Assembly (NCBI GenBank): GCA_002711995.1
Contig: PASN01000001.1
Span: 83,018-147,017 of the forward strand
DNA: 64,000 nt
Reading direction: 5' to 3'
Source of the DNA: Halobacteriovoraceae bacterium
GTDB lineage: Bacteria; Bdellovibrionota; Bacteriovoracia; Bacteriovoracales; Bacteriovoracaceae
Shown: one piece after another, positions 8,989-18,865 of the stretch
Numbering within the stretch: position 1 is the stretch's first letter
How the letters are laid out: the number at the start of each line of letters is the position of its first letter
Notes under the pieces: generated by a model
Told to the model about the DNA's origin: nothing
The model's input: the letters and a program-made list of their open reading frames with translations, nothing else
Database searches by the model: none
Translations under genes and position numbers: made by a program

Positions 8989-9831
8989 ATGAACAGCGGA
9001 ATTGATTATAGATATTTAAAGGCCTTTTACCTGACGGCGGAATATCTAAACTTTTCAAAGGCAGCGCAGGAATTAAACATTGCCCAATCCGCGGTCAGCA
9101 GACAAATAAAATTATTGGAAGAGTCCATTGGGGAGCAGCTTATTGTTCGCTCCTCCAAGAAAGTCCTTCTAACAGACAAAGGCAAAAGCCTTCATCTTTC
9201 AATATCAAGATTTGAGGAAATGACAACGGAGCTTTCTAAAAGTTCAGGCCCTCAAGTTATAAAAATCGGGATCCTTCACGGATTGTTGGAAAACTGGTTT
9301 ACCCAAGTGGTTAAGGAGTTCACCAAGAAGTCCAAGCACTCTCTTCGAGTGGAAGCGGACACGCCTGCAAACTTAAAAGAGTCCCTTCTCGCGGGAAGAG
9401 TGGATGTAATTTTCACCACAGAAAATATTCAATCCGATCTTGTAACTTCTCTCAACCTTTTTAAAGAGGAGTTGGCCTTAATATCAAAAAAGGAAGTGGA
9501 TACCAAAAAAATAGATTCTTATCCGTGGCTTGTTTACTCGGACAATGATTTCTTTTTTGATTTGTACAAAAAAAGGTCCAAAAAGATTATTACTATAAAA
9601 TCCGTAACCTCTATAATCAAGCTTGTGAAGGAAGGTGTAGGGATTGCGATTGTTCCTAAGCACACGATTAAGAAAGAGGGCAAGCTCAAGGTCCAACAGG
9701 TCAAAGGCCTTAAACGACCTCAGATACATATGAGCACTTTAAGCTACCAAAGACTTCCTAAACATCTTCAGGAACTTTCAGACATTGTTCAAGAAGGCCT
9801 AAAATCTGGGGCACTTTCCTCTTCCGACTAA
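8989..9831 (+). CDS. LysR family transcriptional regulator
   Basis: This 280-residue protein has an N-terminal winged helix-turn-helix (about residues 6-65: YLKAFYLTAEYLNFSKAAQE, then QSAVSRQIKLLEE). A periplasmic-binding-protein-like effector domain follows (about 90-270). The effector ligand is unknown. It is translationally close to the HesB-like gene upstream, so it may control iron-sulfur or redox functions, but this is inference only. The last 33 bases overlap the 3' end of the convergent FG-GAP gene. LysR proteins usually act on a divergent neighbour, but here the divergent gene is the M61 peptidase two genes away. Confidence 0.92.
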   Translation: MNSGIDYRYLKAFYLTAEYLNFSKAAQELNIAQSAVSRQIKLLEESIGEQLIVRSSKKVLLTDKGKSLHLSISRFEEMTTELSKSSGPQVIKIGILHGLLENWFTQVVKEFTKKSKHSLRVEADTPANLKESLLAGRVDVIFTTENIQSDLVTSLNLFKEELALISKKEVDTKKIDSYPWLVYSDNDFFFDLYKKRSKKIITIKSVTSIIKLVKEGVGIAIVPKHTIKKEGKLKVQQVKGLKRPQIHMSTLSYQRLPKHLQELSDIVQEGLKSGALSSSD

Positions 9832-11589
9832 GAACCTTCCCGACTCACATAAAGTAACGTCCACAGTTCTTTTGAAACGAACCTTATCAAGGCCGTAGCG
9901 CTTAATGTTCGTTAAGTGCGAAGAGTTTTCAGATTTCGAATAAGGCCAGGTGACTTCCACAGACAAAGGCACCTCCCCTTTCTTGATTCCGAAATGCACC
10001 CCTTGCTCATTTTGAGGAACGAGCCCGCCGTATGAGTAATTCACTTGTTGTGTTCTTTTGGAGATTTTTCCATCGCTTTTAACTTTTAAGGCTATGGTTG
10101 CGTTCAATCCTATTTGGTTTGCCTTCCTGGCCTTAAGATAAAACTTTATTGAGCGGTTTTCGTTTTTGTTATTATTTTCAAAAAGATACAAGCGCCTCTT
10201 AATCCTGGCGTCCCTCAACTCACTTTGCGCGGTTAGCACATCCATTTTTCCATCTTTATTTATATCTAAAGTGATAGTGGCCAATGGATTTACTATGTCC
10301 AGTCCAGCTCCTTTTGCAACATTTTCGAAAGAGTGATCAGGGTGCTGTTTAAAAAGCAGCATTCTTGTGTGGGGAGGATAACCTGAATTATCCACCAAAA
10401 GATCTAGTAGTCCGTCGTTGTTATAGTCAAACCAAACTCCTCTTCTGTCCGCCTGGTTCCACAGGATATCATGAGCGTCCAATTGATACTCTGTTCTAAT
10501 GAATTCTGGTGGAAACTTTGCGCTGGAGCCAGTTAGGATGCTGGATTTATCCACAACATCACTATCGTAATTGTGGCTCAGTTCTCCAAGAAAGGTGTCC
10601 ATAATGCCGTCATGGTTATAGTCCGCGCATGCGACTCCAAAAGTTCTGCCACCACCTCTTGAACTTAGGTTGCCTTCAGGATCACCGGCAAAAAGGCTTC
10701 CAACTCCATAGTTTCTAAAAACTCTTTCACTTTTTTTGGATGAGTACCTGTTTAGCCAGAGCTTATTAAGATAACTGTGGGTACCCACGGCCAAAATATC
10801 AGGAAATCCGTTTAGATCCATGTCGCAAACTTGTGAAGAAAAAGTGGGAATGGCATTCATTCTCATGGTTTTATCAGGATTGAAAGTGTTCTCTCCCTCT
10901 AAAAGATCGCTCACGTCCACGAATTTGCCCTTTCTATTTTCCAAAAGAAAATCTTTATCGGGAATAGTTCCCTTTTTGACATGTTTAAGCCAATTGCCAA
11001 CAAACAAGTCAAGATCACCATCCAAATCGTAGTCAATAACTCCCAAAGTTGAAGTCGGGCGTGCTTCCATAGAGAAAGCTCCGACTTCTTCTTTGAACCT
11101 CAGGTCGCCTTTCTTAAAAAATCCTTTAAAAAGCCTGAGTGGCCTTTTTGAGACTTCCGTCTTCTGATTGAGCACACCAATGACCACGTCCAAAACATTG
11201 TCGCCATTAAAGTCATAAAAAAGTGCGTAGCTTGCTTTGGGCACTTTCTCAAAAAGTGATTCTGTTTTTTCGAACTTTTTCTTGGAAAGATTAAAGAAGT
11301 AAAACTCAGGCTGACTAAAATACTCTCTAATTAAAACCAAGTCGGTAAAGTTATCCTCATTTAAATCAACAGCTCCGATATAAGTGGCGTCCAAATCTTT
11401 CAGACCATACTGCTCAGTTTTATCAATAAATTCAGTTGAAGCCTTTAACGAGGGGCCATAATTTACGGTCCGCTGATTTTCCATCGTTTTAAGAGCGGAG
11501 CCCAAAACGTCTTGTTCATGGTCTTTGTCTTTAAAGATAGAGCAAGAAACTAAGAGAAGTAGCAGAAGATGCGAATTAAGTTTTAACAT
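9799..11589 (-). CDS. FG-GAP/VCBS repeat and ASPIC/UnbV domain lipoprotein
   Basis: This protein of about 596 residues starts at an internal ATG at 11589, giving a lipoprotein signal LLLLLLVSC and a lipidated cysteine near residue 16. The upstream extension would add 15 residues that spoil the signal. It contains several FG-GAP-like repeats with calcium-binding Asp motifs, such as DYDLDGDLDLF, DYNHDGIMDTFLGE, DYNNDGLLDLL and DINKDGKMDVL, forming a probable seven-bladed propeller. The C-terminal ASPIC/UnbV-type domain spans about 490-580 (YSYGGLVPQNEQGVHFGI). Such proteins sit on the cell surface and often bind carbohydrates or matrix. The gene is divergent from gspC, so its promoter lies next to the T2SS promoter. 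Confidence 0.85.
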   Translation of the reverse strand: MLKLNSHLLLLLLVSCSIFKDKDHEQDVLGSALKTMENQRTVNYGPSLKASTEFIDKTEQYGLKDLDATYIGAVDLNEDNFTDLVLIREYFSQPEFYFFNLSKKKFEKTESLFEKVPKASYALFYDFNGDNVLDVVIGVLNQKTEVSKRPLRLFKGFFKKGDLRFKEEVGAFSMEARPTSTLGVIDYDLDGDLDLFVGNWLKHVKKGTIPDKDFLLENRKGKFVDVSDLLEGENTFNPDKTMRMNAIPTFSSQVCDMDLNGFPDILAVGTHSYLNKLWLNRYSSKKSERVFRNYGVGSLFAGDPEGNLSSRGGGRTFGVACADYNHDGIMDTFLGELSHNYDSDVVDKSSILTGSSAKFPPEFIRTEYQLDAHDILWNQADRRGVWFDYNNDGLLDLLVDNSGYPPHTRMLLFKQHPDHSFENVAKGAGLDIVNPLATITLDINKDGKMDVLTAQSELRDARIKRRLYLFENNNKNENRSIKFYLKARKANQIGLNATIALKVKSDGKISKRTQQVNYSYGGLVPQNEQGVHFGIKKGEVPLSVEVTWPYSKSENSSHLTNIKRYGLDKVRFKRTVDVTLCESGRFLVGRGKCPRF

Positions 11590-11708
11590 GATAAAATTAT
11601 AGAGTAAGCCACTGACAAAAGCTAGATGCCTCAACCCGACAAAACCAGTCAGACTATATTCTTAAGTCTTGGCTTGCACATTGTTAAAAATCATATGAAA
11701 ATAGTAAA

Positions 11709-13067
11709 ATGATGAATAAAATTCGCAACTTAATCCAAAAAATCAAGAAGAACAAAGACTCTGATGTTCAAGATGTTGAGCAAGACCAGCGCGAAGAGTT
11801 TTTGGATGAGACACATAACGAAATAGAAGATCAAAATCATTCGGACATATCAGTTGCGAATCAAGAGGAAACAACTCCTCCAAGCTTTGACGAAGTTGAT
11901 CACGACTCCACTGGCTCCCTTGATCAAATTGATCTGGACAATGGGAAGCTAGGTCTTAAAGACAAGCTGCAGTTAAAAACCACAGAAATGAAGGATAAGC
12001 TTAATAGAATTGACTTTCGAAAGTTTAAATCTCCAAAGTTTAAAACTAGCGGCAAAGAGCAGGGAAGTAAAAAAGACATCCTTCTTTCGACCAAGAAGAA
12101 GCTTCCGAAAATAGATGGGCACAAAATCAAAGGACTTCACCAACAGATCTTTGATCCTAAGTATAGAAATATTATTCACAAGTCGTTTCAGGCCACAATG
12201 ATCTTTGGCTCTATCTTTATGATTGGAAAGAACAGTGCCCTATTTCTTAGAGAGCCAGAAGACATTGGCGCAACAAAGCCTGAAGTTTCCTTAGACGATG
12301 GAAAACTGCTTTCCAGTCAGGAGATTGAAGAGCTAAGAAAGTCCGGAATCTTTAAAACTGATGCCGGAAAGCCTGTGGATACCGTAAAGAAGCCAGTGAT
12401 TTCACAAGACATAAAGTGTGAGGAAGCAAGAAGAAAGTCAAATCTTCCTATCAAGCTAATCAACACAATTGTTCTCCAAGATTCTGCAAAGTCTTTGGCA
12501 AGTCTTCAAGTTAGATCTGGTAGAGAGTTGACCGAAGTTCGCGAAGGCGACAAAGTTGGCTCTATGGCCAAGGTGGGCAAAATCGGCAGACAAAAAATCA
12601 TTGTAAAAAACTTACAAGATGGACGTTGCGAGATGATTGAAAATCAAGATCTTCAAGGTCGTCCTTCCCCTATTGCTAGAATGTCTCCATCTCAAAGCAA
12701 GGCCTTCAAAAAGAATCTGAAAAAGATTGAAGGCGTGGAAAATGAAGGCAACAAATACACAATTGAAAAAGGTTTCATCCAAGACAAGATGAAAAATATT
12801 AGCGATGTCCTTACTCAAGCTCGTGGCATCCAACTAACAAACCCTGACGGCTCGCTTTCTTTCAAAATCGTTGACGTTGAGCCAGGCGGAATTTTTTCTT
12901 ACTTGGGCATTCAAAACAATGACATCATCACCCATATTAATGGGAAGAAGATATCTAACCTCAATGAGGTTATGTCCCTATTTGGAAAGGTATCAAATAT
13001 GGACAAGATGGATTTAACCATCACAAGAGGTGGCGAGGAAGTCCCTCTGCAATACAACATTAGATAA
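11709..13067 (+). CDS. gspC: Type II secretion system protein C (GspC-like)
   Basis: This 452-residue inner-membrane component links the T2SS platform to the secretin. It has a long, acidic, low-complexity cytoplasmic N-terminus (about 1-155), one transmembrane segment near 160-180 (TMIFGSIFMIGKNSALFL), a homology-region-like domain about 245-300 that should contact GspD, and a C-terminal PDZ domain around 375-450 (VEPGGIFSYLGIQNNDIITH). The N-terminus is much longer than in enteric GspC (about 270 residues in total). It is the first gene of the gspC-N operon, and gspD starts 23 bases later. The ATG has no obvious ribosome-binding site. Confidence 0.85.
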   Translation: MMNKIRNLIQKIKKNKDSDVQDVEQDQREEFLDETHNEIEDQNHSDISVANQEETTPPSFDEVDHDSTGSLDQIDLDNGKLGLKDKLQLKTTEMKDKLNRIDFRKFKSPKFKTSGKEQGSKKDILLSTKKKLPKIDGHKIKGLHQQIFDPKYRNIIHKSFQATMIFGSIFMIGKNSALFLREPEDIGATKPEVSLDDGKLLSSQEIEELRKSGIFKTDAGKPVDTVKKPVISQDIKCEEARRKSNLPIKLINTIVLQDSAKSLASLQVRSGRELTEVREGDKVGSMAKVGKIGRQKIIVKNLQDGRCEMIENQDLQGRPSPIARMSPSQSKAFKKNLKKIEGVENEGNKYTIEKGFIQDKMKNISDVLTQARGIQLTNPDGSLSFKIVDVEPGGIFSYLGIQNNDIITHINGKKISNLNEVMSLFGKVSNMDKMDLTITRGGEEVPLQYNIR

Positions 13068-13090
13068 AAAGAACCACGTAAGGATTTGGC

Positions 13091-15435
13091 ATGAAGACAA
13101 GAAGTCACTCAAAATCGCGCCTTTTGGCGGTAGCTCTGGTTGGGGCAACCCTCTCCACTCCTCCGCACGCTTTGGCACAATTTAACAAATTTAAGTCGCC
13201 TTCGAGATTTAAGCAGGAAGCTTCAAACCAGGCCAACGGATCTTTTAAAGAATCGGATTCAAACCAACAAACTTTTGGTCAAAGGGGCGCTCAAAAGCCG
13301 CCAAAAGGTGAAAAAGAGTCAAAGTATGTTCAGCTTAACCCTGAGACAGCTTTTGGCCCAGAGATTATCACAAGCTTTGATTTTCCAGACACAGATATTC
13401 TTGAACTTACAAAGCACATGCAAAAGCTTACAGGAATCAACCTTATCCTTGATAAAGATGTTAAGGGCAAGGTTTCCATCATGGCACCTTCGGCAATCAC
13501 TGTTGGTGACGCGTGGAAAGCGTATCTTGCGGCCCTTAATATGGCCGGCTACACTCTCGTTAAGTCTGGTGAATTTCACAAGGTAATCAACGCAAGAGAT
13601 GTAAGATACACCCCTACTAGCATTTATACTGGTGCCTACACTCCAGACACCGAAGCTCACGTTATGAAGATTCTTGCTCTTAAGAACGTGGACGCTTCTG
13701 AAATCTCAAGAAACTTTAGACCGTTCATGTCTCGTTATGGACGAATCATTGATATTAAACAAACCAACACTATTATCATCAGTGACACTGGCGCTAATAT
13801 CAATCGTCTTGAAAGACTGATTAAGTTTTTGGACGTTCCTGGTTTTGAAGAGTCTCTTCAAATTATTCCAGTGAAGAACTCCTCCGCTCAAGAGATTGCA
13901 AAGCTTTTAGATGAGATTCTAAAAGAAAGCTCTGGCTCCTCAAGCAGATCAAGAAGAGGAAGCAGATCAAATTCAGCTCCAAGAATAAGCGGCGGCCAGA
14001 AAGGATCAAACATCTCCAAGATCATAGCCGAGCCTAGAACCAACTCTATTATTGCAATGGCAAACGCGGAAGGCGCTAGACAATTAAGAGATCTAATTAA
14101 CAAACTTGACGTAAAGCTTGTTTCTCAAAGTGCAGGAAGAATCCACGTTCACTACTTGAACTATGGAAATGCAGAAGAACTAGCAAAAACGCTTAATCAG
14201 CTTGTTTCGGGCGCTACTCCTACGAGGTCTGGATCAGCAGCTTCAAGATCAAGACTGATCAGAGGAAGATCAAACGATGATGACTCTCTTTTCTCTGACG
14301 AAGTTAAGGTGACGGCTGATAAGAACAACAACGCGCTTGTTGTGACAGCTTCCCCTACTGACTGGCTAACACTTAAAAATGTTATTTCAAAACTGGATAT
14401 ACCTAGAGACCAGGTTTATGTTGAAGGTATCTTCATGGAAACAAGCCTTACAAAGGTTCGCTCTTTTGGTGTGGAATATTTAGGAGCCTATGGAAAGGGT
14501 GCTGCTCAAAGAGGTGGTTTTCTAAGTCCTGGAGAAGGTGGACTTGTAGACCTTATTACAGGTAACCCGACTTCACTTAGTGGCTTTTTGTCGGTGGAGG
14601 CGGTGGAGGAACAGTCGAAATCCCTAACCCTGCTGGTGGAGATCCGATCACTGTTAGTTCAGTAAATGGATTAATCAAAGCTATTGCCACCAACTCTTCC
14701 ACGAATGTTCTTGCAACACCGCAAATCCTTGCGATGGACAACACTGACGCCGAGTTTGAGGTTGGTGAAACTAGACCTGTTAGACAAACAGTTACCGCTG
14801 ACAATGTGACAACAACCTCCACGGAGTTCCAAGAGGCAAAGCTAAGTTTAAAAATTACACCTCAAATCAACAAGGTTACTCGCTTTGTTAAACTAAAAAT
14901 CAATCAAGCACTTAATGACTTCACTGGTGAAACAGACACTTCTGGAAACGGACAGTCAACTATTACTAGATCCGCAGTAACAGAAGTTATGGTTAAAGAC
15001 CGCGACACAATAGCCATGGGTGGTCTTTTGAGAGATAAGGAAGATGTCTCCTTTTCCAAGGTCCCACTTCTAGGCGACATACCTGTTTTAGGCTGGTTAT
15101 TTAAAAACAAAACTAGAAGAGTTACTAAAGTAAACCTTCTAATGTTTCTAACCCCTAGAATTCTTTCACCTTATGAGAAGCAGGCCAGCGCTCAAACGCT
15201 TGCCACAATTGAAAGGTCGAACGAAGCTATCAAGAAAACATTAGTTGACGGAGAAGAGCCGTTTGAAGGAGAGATGACAGCTCTAACTGAAAAGATTAAA
15301 ATTCAGGCTAACCAAGTTGGTAACGACGTAGACAACGTTTATCAAAAAACTAACGAGTCTGAAGGTATAGCTCCTCAACAAGAGGACATTGAAATGCCAA
15401 ACTACCAAGAGATCATGAACGAGATCGAGGACTAA
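13091..15435 (+). CDS. gspD: Type II secretion secretin GspD, interrupted by a frameshift
   Basis: The secretin forms the outer-membrane pore. Read with one extra base at 14585-14589 the product is about 781 residues. It would have a signal peptide (through about ALAQ), N0 (about 95-165), N1-N3 domains with Ser/Arg-rich loops (SSRSRRGSRSNS), and the beta-barrel secretin domain, ending in an acidic tail. As written, frame 1 ends at 14665 after 524 codons and the rest is in another frame, conserved and free of stops to 15435. The codons after the T5 run in the second frame read VGGGGGGTVEIPNP, joining naturally to the secretin core (SSTNVLATPQILAM, VGETRPV). It is either a sequencing error, a recent mutation or recoding. 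gspE starts directly after the stop. Confidence 0.9.
14585..14589 (+). other. Frameshift site in gspD (T5 homopolymer)
   Basis: The run TTTTT lies in GGC TTT TTG TCG in the first frame. Inserting one T gives GGC TTT TTT GTC GGT, which joins the two conserved halves of the secretin. The site is not a consensus X XXY YYZ slippery heptamer because the base before the run is C, and T5 is short for transcriptional slippage, which argues for an assembly error or mutation over programmed recoding. Confidence 0.8.
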
Positions 15436-17166
15436 ATGAAGATAGCGGATCACCTGCTAAAAAGAGTTGAGACAAATAAAAAGAAGATTGGAGAACTCCT
15501 TCTCCAATACACTTCTTTGACAGAAAAGCAGCTAGAAGAAGCGCTTGCGATTCAAAAAGAGGAAGATGGACTTCTTGGTGAAATCCTTTTGTCAAAAAAC
15601 TTTATTCACCCACATGACATCACCAAAGTGATTTGCCACCAAATAGATATCCCCTACTTGCCAGAGCTTAAAGTGGATGAAATCGACCCGACCATCGTTA
15701 GCGAGATTTCAATCAACTACGCTAAACACCATGAGGTGTTGCCTCTTCTTGAGAGTGAGCATTCTGTAACAGTGGCATTAAGCGATCCTTTCAACTTTAA
15801 TGTTGTGAATGATCTAACTGGTATCTTTAAAAAAGAAATCAATATAGTGGTTACAACGCCACTAAAAATTCAAGACGCCATCAACCGCGTTTATGAAAAG
15901 GCCAATAGAAACCTAGTTGACTCTATTGAAGATGAGTTCGAAGAAAACCTAGACCTTGATGGCCCAATCGATATCCTCGACGCTTCCGCAGACGAGGCAC
16001 CAGTAATTAGGTTTGTTAACTCAATTATCTTTAGAGCGGTTAAAGAGCGCGCTTCCGATATTCACATCGAGCCATATGAAAAAGAAGTCGTGTATCGATT
16101 TAGAATTAACAGGGTTATGACTGAAATCTTGAGACAGCCAAAGAAAACACATGCTGCGGTTTCATCAAGAATTAAAGTTATGGCCAAACTTGATATTGCA
16201 GAAAAACGTCTTCCACAAGATGGAAGAATCAAAATCAAAATAGCTGGCAAAGACATCGATATTCGTCTTTCAACAGTTCCTGTTCAAAACGGCGAGCGTA
16301 TCGTTATGAGGGTTCTTGAGAAGACCAACACTGTCCTTGAACTTGAGAGCTTGGGCTTTCAAGGTAAAGTTCTTCAGCACCTGAAAGAGCTTTCAACTAA
16401 AAAACACGGCGTTCTTTATGTTACGGGACCTACAGGGCATGGTAAGACAACCACCCTATTTGCGGTTCTAGATAGAATGAACACCCCCGACAGGATGATT
16501 ATCACTGTCGAGGATCCTGTGGAATACGAGCTAAACGGCATTAGCCAGATACAAGTTAATCAAAAAATTAATCTAAGCTTTGCAGTTGCGCTTAGATCAA
16601 TACTTAGACAAAACCCAGATGTTGTTATGGTTGGGGAAACCAGAGACCAGGAAACAGCTGAGATGGCCATCAACGCCTCCCTCACCGGTCACTTTGTTCT
16701 TTCAACTCTCCACACCAACGATGCTTCGAGTGCCCCTACTCGTTTGATCGATATGGGTGTTCAGCCATTTTTGATTTCATCTTCTTTGGTTGGGGTTTTA
16801 GCTCAAAGACTTGTCCGAGTTCTATGCAACAACTGTAAAGAGAAAACAGAATTAACTCAGCATGAAATCACCATGCTTGATATAGAACACATTCCTGAGA
16901 ACGCAAATGTTTGCAAACCAGTAGGTTGCGACAAGTGTAATCACACAGGATACGCGGGAATGACTGTTGTTGCGGAATTATTACTGGTTACCGACACTAT
17001 TAGACAGCTTATCCTTCAAAAGGCCGACGCTTCCACAATCAAGAAGGCCGGCATTAAAGAAGGAATGGTTACTTTAAACATGGACTCCTTGGAGAAGATT
17101 TTCCAAGGGATTACTTCTGTAGAGGAAATCCTAAGAGCTATTATTTCAGAAGCTGAAGAAGAGTAG
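15436..17166 (+). CDS. gspE: Type II secretion ATPase GspE
   Basis: This 576-residue hexameric ATPase powers pseudopilus assembly at the cytoplasmic face. An N-terminal MshEN-type region spans about 1-150, and the ATPase domain follows. Walker A is GPTGHGKT (331-338), with His where Ser is more usual, but Gly-Lys-Thr is intact. The Walker B region reads DVVMVGETRD, a Thr variant of the usual GEIRD. A tetracysteine zinc motif (CNNC and CDKCN) is in the C-terminal third. It begins immediately after the gspD stop, and gspF follows after 17 bases. Confidence 0.96.
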   Translation: MKIADHLLKRVETNKKKIGELLLQYTSLTEKQLEEALAIQKEEDGLLGEILLSKNFIHPHDITKVICHQIDIPYLPELKVDEIDPTIVSEISINYAKHHEVLPLLESEHSVTVALSDPFNFNVVNDLTGIFKKEINIVVTTPLKIQDAINRVYEKANRNLVDSIEDEFEENLDLDGPIDILDASADEAPVIRFVNSIIFRAVKERASDIHIEPYEKEVVYRFRINRVMTEILRQPKKTHAAVSSRIKVMAKLDIAEKRLPQDGRIKIKIAGKDIDIRLSTVPVQNGERIVMRVLEKTNTVLELESLGFQGKVLQHLKELSTKKHGVLYVTGPTGHGKTTTLFAVLDRMNTPDRMIITVEDPVEYELNGISQIQVNQKINLSFAVALRSILRQNPDVVMVGETRDQETAEMAINASLTGHFVLSTLHTNDASSAPTRLIDMGVQPFLISSSLVGVLAQRLVRVLCNNCKEKTELTQHEITMLDIEHIPENANVCKPVGCDKCNHTGYAGMTVVAELLLVTDTIRQLILQKADASTIKKAGIKEGMVTLNMDSLEKIFQGITSVEEILRAIISEAEEE

Positions 17167-17183
17167 AGAGTTAAAGAGAGCAT

Positions 17184-18395
17184 ATGCCAATTTTTTCATA
17201 TAAAGGTCTGGATAGAAGCGGAAAGGAGATCAAAAACTCCATAAACGCTGAATCTATCATTCAAGCAAAATCCAAGGTTAAAAACCAAGGAATCATGCTT
17301 ATTGATATCAAAGAGAAAAAGGCGAAGTCTGGAACTGAAAGCTCAAGTCTTTCAATGGGTTCAAAAGTAAAGATTAGCGACCTTGCCCTTATGACCAGAC
17401 AGCTCGCAACCCTTGTGAAGGCAAAGATTCAGATTGTTGAGGCACTTTCGGCCCTTCAGGATCAAATCGACAATGATTATCTAAAAGTCGTGATCTCTGA
17501 AGTTAAACAAGATGTTAACGAGGGCTCTTCTCTTGCAAAAGCAATGAGCAAACACTCTAAGGTTTTTGATAATGTCTATGTAAACATGGTTGAGGCCGGT
17601 GAGGCATCAGGTACTCTTGAAGTTGTTCTTCTAAGACTTGCTGATTTTACCGAAGCACAGTTAAAGCTTAAAAATAAAATTCAAAGTGCCATGCTCTACC
17701 CCATCATCATGGCGGTAGTCGGAACTCTTTTAATCAGTGTCATTTTTCTATTTGTTATTCCAAAGCTTGCCAAGATCTTCACCAATATGAAGATGGAGCT
17801 GCCTTTGCCAACCAAGATCGCTATGGGCATCTCAGACTTCATGGTGAGTTACTGGTGGTCTTTGCCTCTATTTGCTTTATTCTTCCTATGGATGTTTAGA
17901 AAATGGGTCAGTACTGAAAAAGGCAAAAGAAAATGGGACGCCATCCTTCTGAAACTGATTATAATTGGAAACCTTACCAGAAAGATAAACGTTTCAAGGT
18001 TTTGTTCAACTCTTGCGACTTTATTAAACTCGGGCGTTCCGATATTAACCTCATTAAAGATTGTTAAAAACCTTATTCCCAACATGCTTATTAAAGATGC
18101 AATTGAGGAAGCAAAGGATGCTGTTAGTGAAGGTGCGTCAATGACTGGACCGCTAAAGGAAAGTGGTCACTTTCCGAATATGGTGACTCATATGGTTAGC
18201 CTTGGTGAAAAGTCAGGCGAGCTTGAAGATATGTTAAAAATTGTGGCGGAAAACTATCAAGAACAAGTGGACAGTGAGATCGATGGACTTACTTCCCTTC
18301 TAGAGCCTTTGATGATCGTGTTTCTCGGGGCGACTGTTTTCTTTGTTGTGATTTCTGTTATAATGCCGATGATGCAGTTGAATCAATTACGTTAA
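17184..18395 (+). CDS. gspF: Type II secretion inner-membrane platform protein GspF
   Basis: This 403-residue polytopic platform protein begins MPIFSYKGLDRSGKEIKNSI, a typical GspF/PilC start. Two repeated cytoplasmic domains (about 65-190 and 265-390) share the motif MVEAGEASGTLEVVL in the first copy and MVSLGEKSGELEDML in the second. Transmembrane segments lie near 165-195, 212-236 and 370-395. It anchors GspE and supports pseudopilin assembly. It sits between gspE and gspG, in the conserved order of T2SS operons. Confidence 0.95.
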   Translation: MPIFSYKGLDRSGKEIKNSINAESIIQAKSKVKNQGIMLIDIKEKKAKSGTESSSLSMGSKVKISDLALMTRQLATLVKAKIQIVEALSALQDQIDNDYLKVVISEVKQDVNEGSSLAKAMSKHSKVFDNVYVNMVEAGEASGTLEVVLLRLADFTEAQLKLKNKIQSAMLYPIIMAVVGTLLISVIFLFVIPKLAKIFTNMKMELPLPTKIAMGISDFMVSYWWSLPLFALFFLWMFRKWVSTEKGKRKWDAILLKLIIIGNLTRKINVSRFCSTLATLLNSGVPILTSLKIVKNLIPNMLIKDAIEEAKDAVSEGASMTGPLKESGHFPNMVTHMVSLGEKSGELEDMLKIVAENYQEQVDSEIDGLTSLLEPLMIVFLGATVFFVVISVIMPMMQLNQLR

Positions 18396-18409
18396 AGGAG
18401 CGACAAATA

Positions 18410-18862
18410 ATGTTGAACAATGAAGCTAGTAAAAAGATTTTGACCTCTCAAAAGGGTCTAAGTTTAGTTGAAATTCTAATCGCGCTTACCCTACTTGCCA
18501 TTGCCGGCACATTTGTAGTTGGTAGTGTTTTAGACAACCTTAGAGAAGGTGAAATTAAATCTGCGAAAATACAAATTAAGAATATCAGCGGAATTCTTAC
18601 TGACTATAAAAGAAAGTGTGGCTCTTACCCTACTGAGGAACAAGGCCTTGACGCTTTGATCGCCGCGCCAACAGTTGGAAGAGAGTGTAGAAGATATCCG
18701 CCAAATGGATTTATCCAAGGTGGCAAGATTCCTGAGGATCCTTGGGGATACGAGTTTATCTACAAGAGCAATGGACGTGACTTTGAAATCATCTCTACCG
18801 GCCCTGACGGCATGGAAGGTGGTGAAGGCGAAGACGCGGACATCTCAAGCAAGGATATTTAA
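18410..18862 (+). CDS. gspG: Major pseudopilin GspG
   Basis: This 150-residue protein has a prepilin signal cleaved after Gly16 in QKGLSLVEILIALTLL, leaving Leu1 and the conserved Glu5. The globular domain carries the family features CGSYPTEEQGLDAL and EDPWGYEF, and a C-terminal acidic calcium-binding loop (TGPDGMEGGEGEDADI). It is the main subunit of the T2SS pseudopilus. An AGGAG ribosome-binding site precedes the ATG. The next gene starts 3 bases later with TTG. Confidence 0.95.
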   Translation: MLNNEASKKILTSQKGLSLVEILIALTLLAIAGTFVVGSVLDNLREGEIKSAKIQIKNISGILTDYKRKCGSYPTEEQGLDALIAAPTVGRECRRYPPNGFIQGGKIPEDPWGYEFIYKSNGRDFEIISTGPDGMEGGEGEDADISSKDI

Positions 18863-18865
18863 TTA

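Noticed and set aside
13921-13990. Ser/Arg-rich stretch of gspD as a possible repeat array
   Set aside because: It is a low-complexity loop in the N2 domain, encoded with mixed codons, and not a tandem DNA repeat.
14734-15435. A separate gene starting at ATG 14734 after gspD
   Set aside because: Conserved secretin codons in the same frame continue upstream to 14590, and the first ORF ends in a non-secretin sequence. This is one gene with a frameshift.
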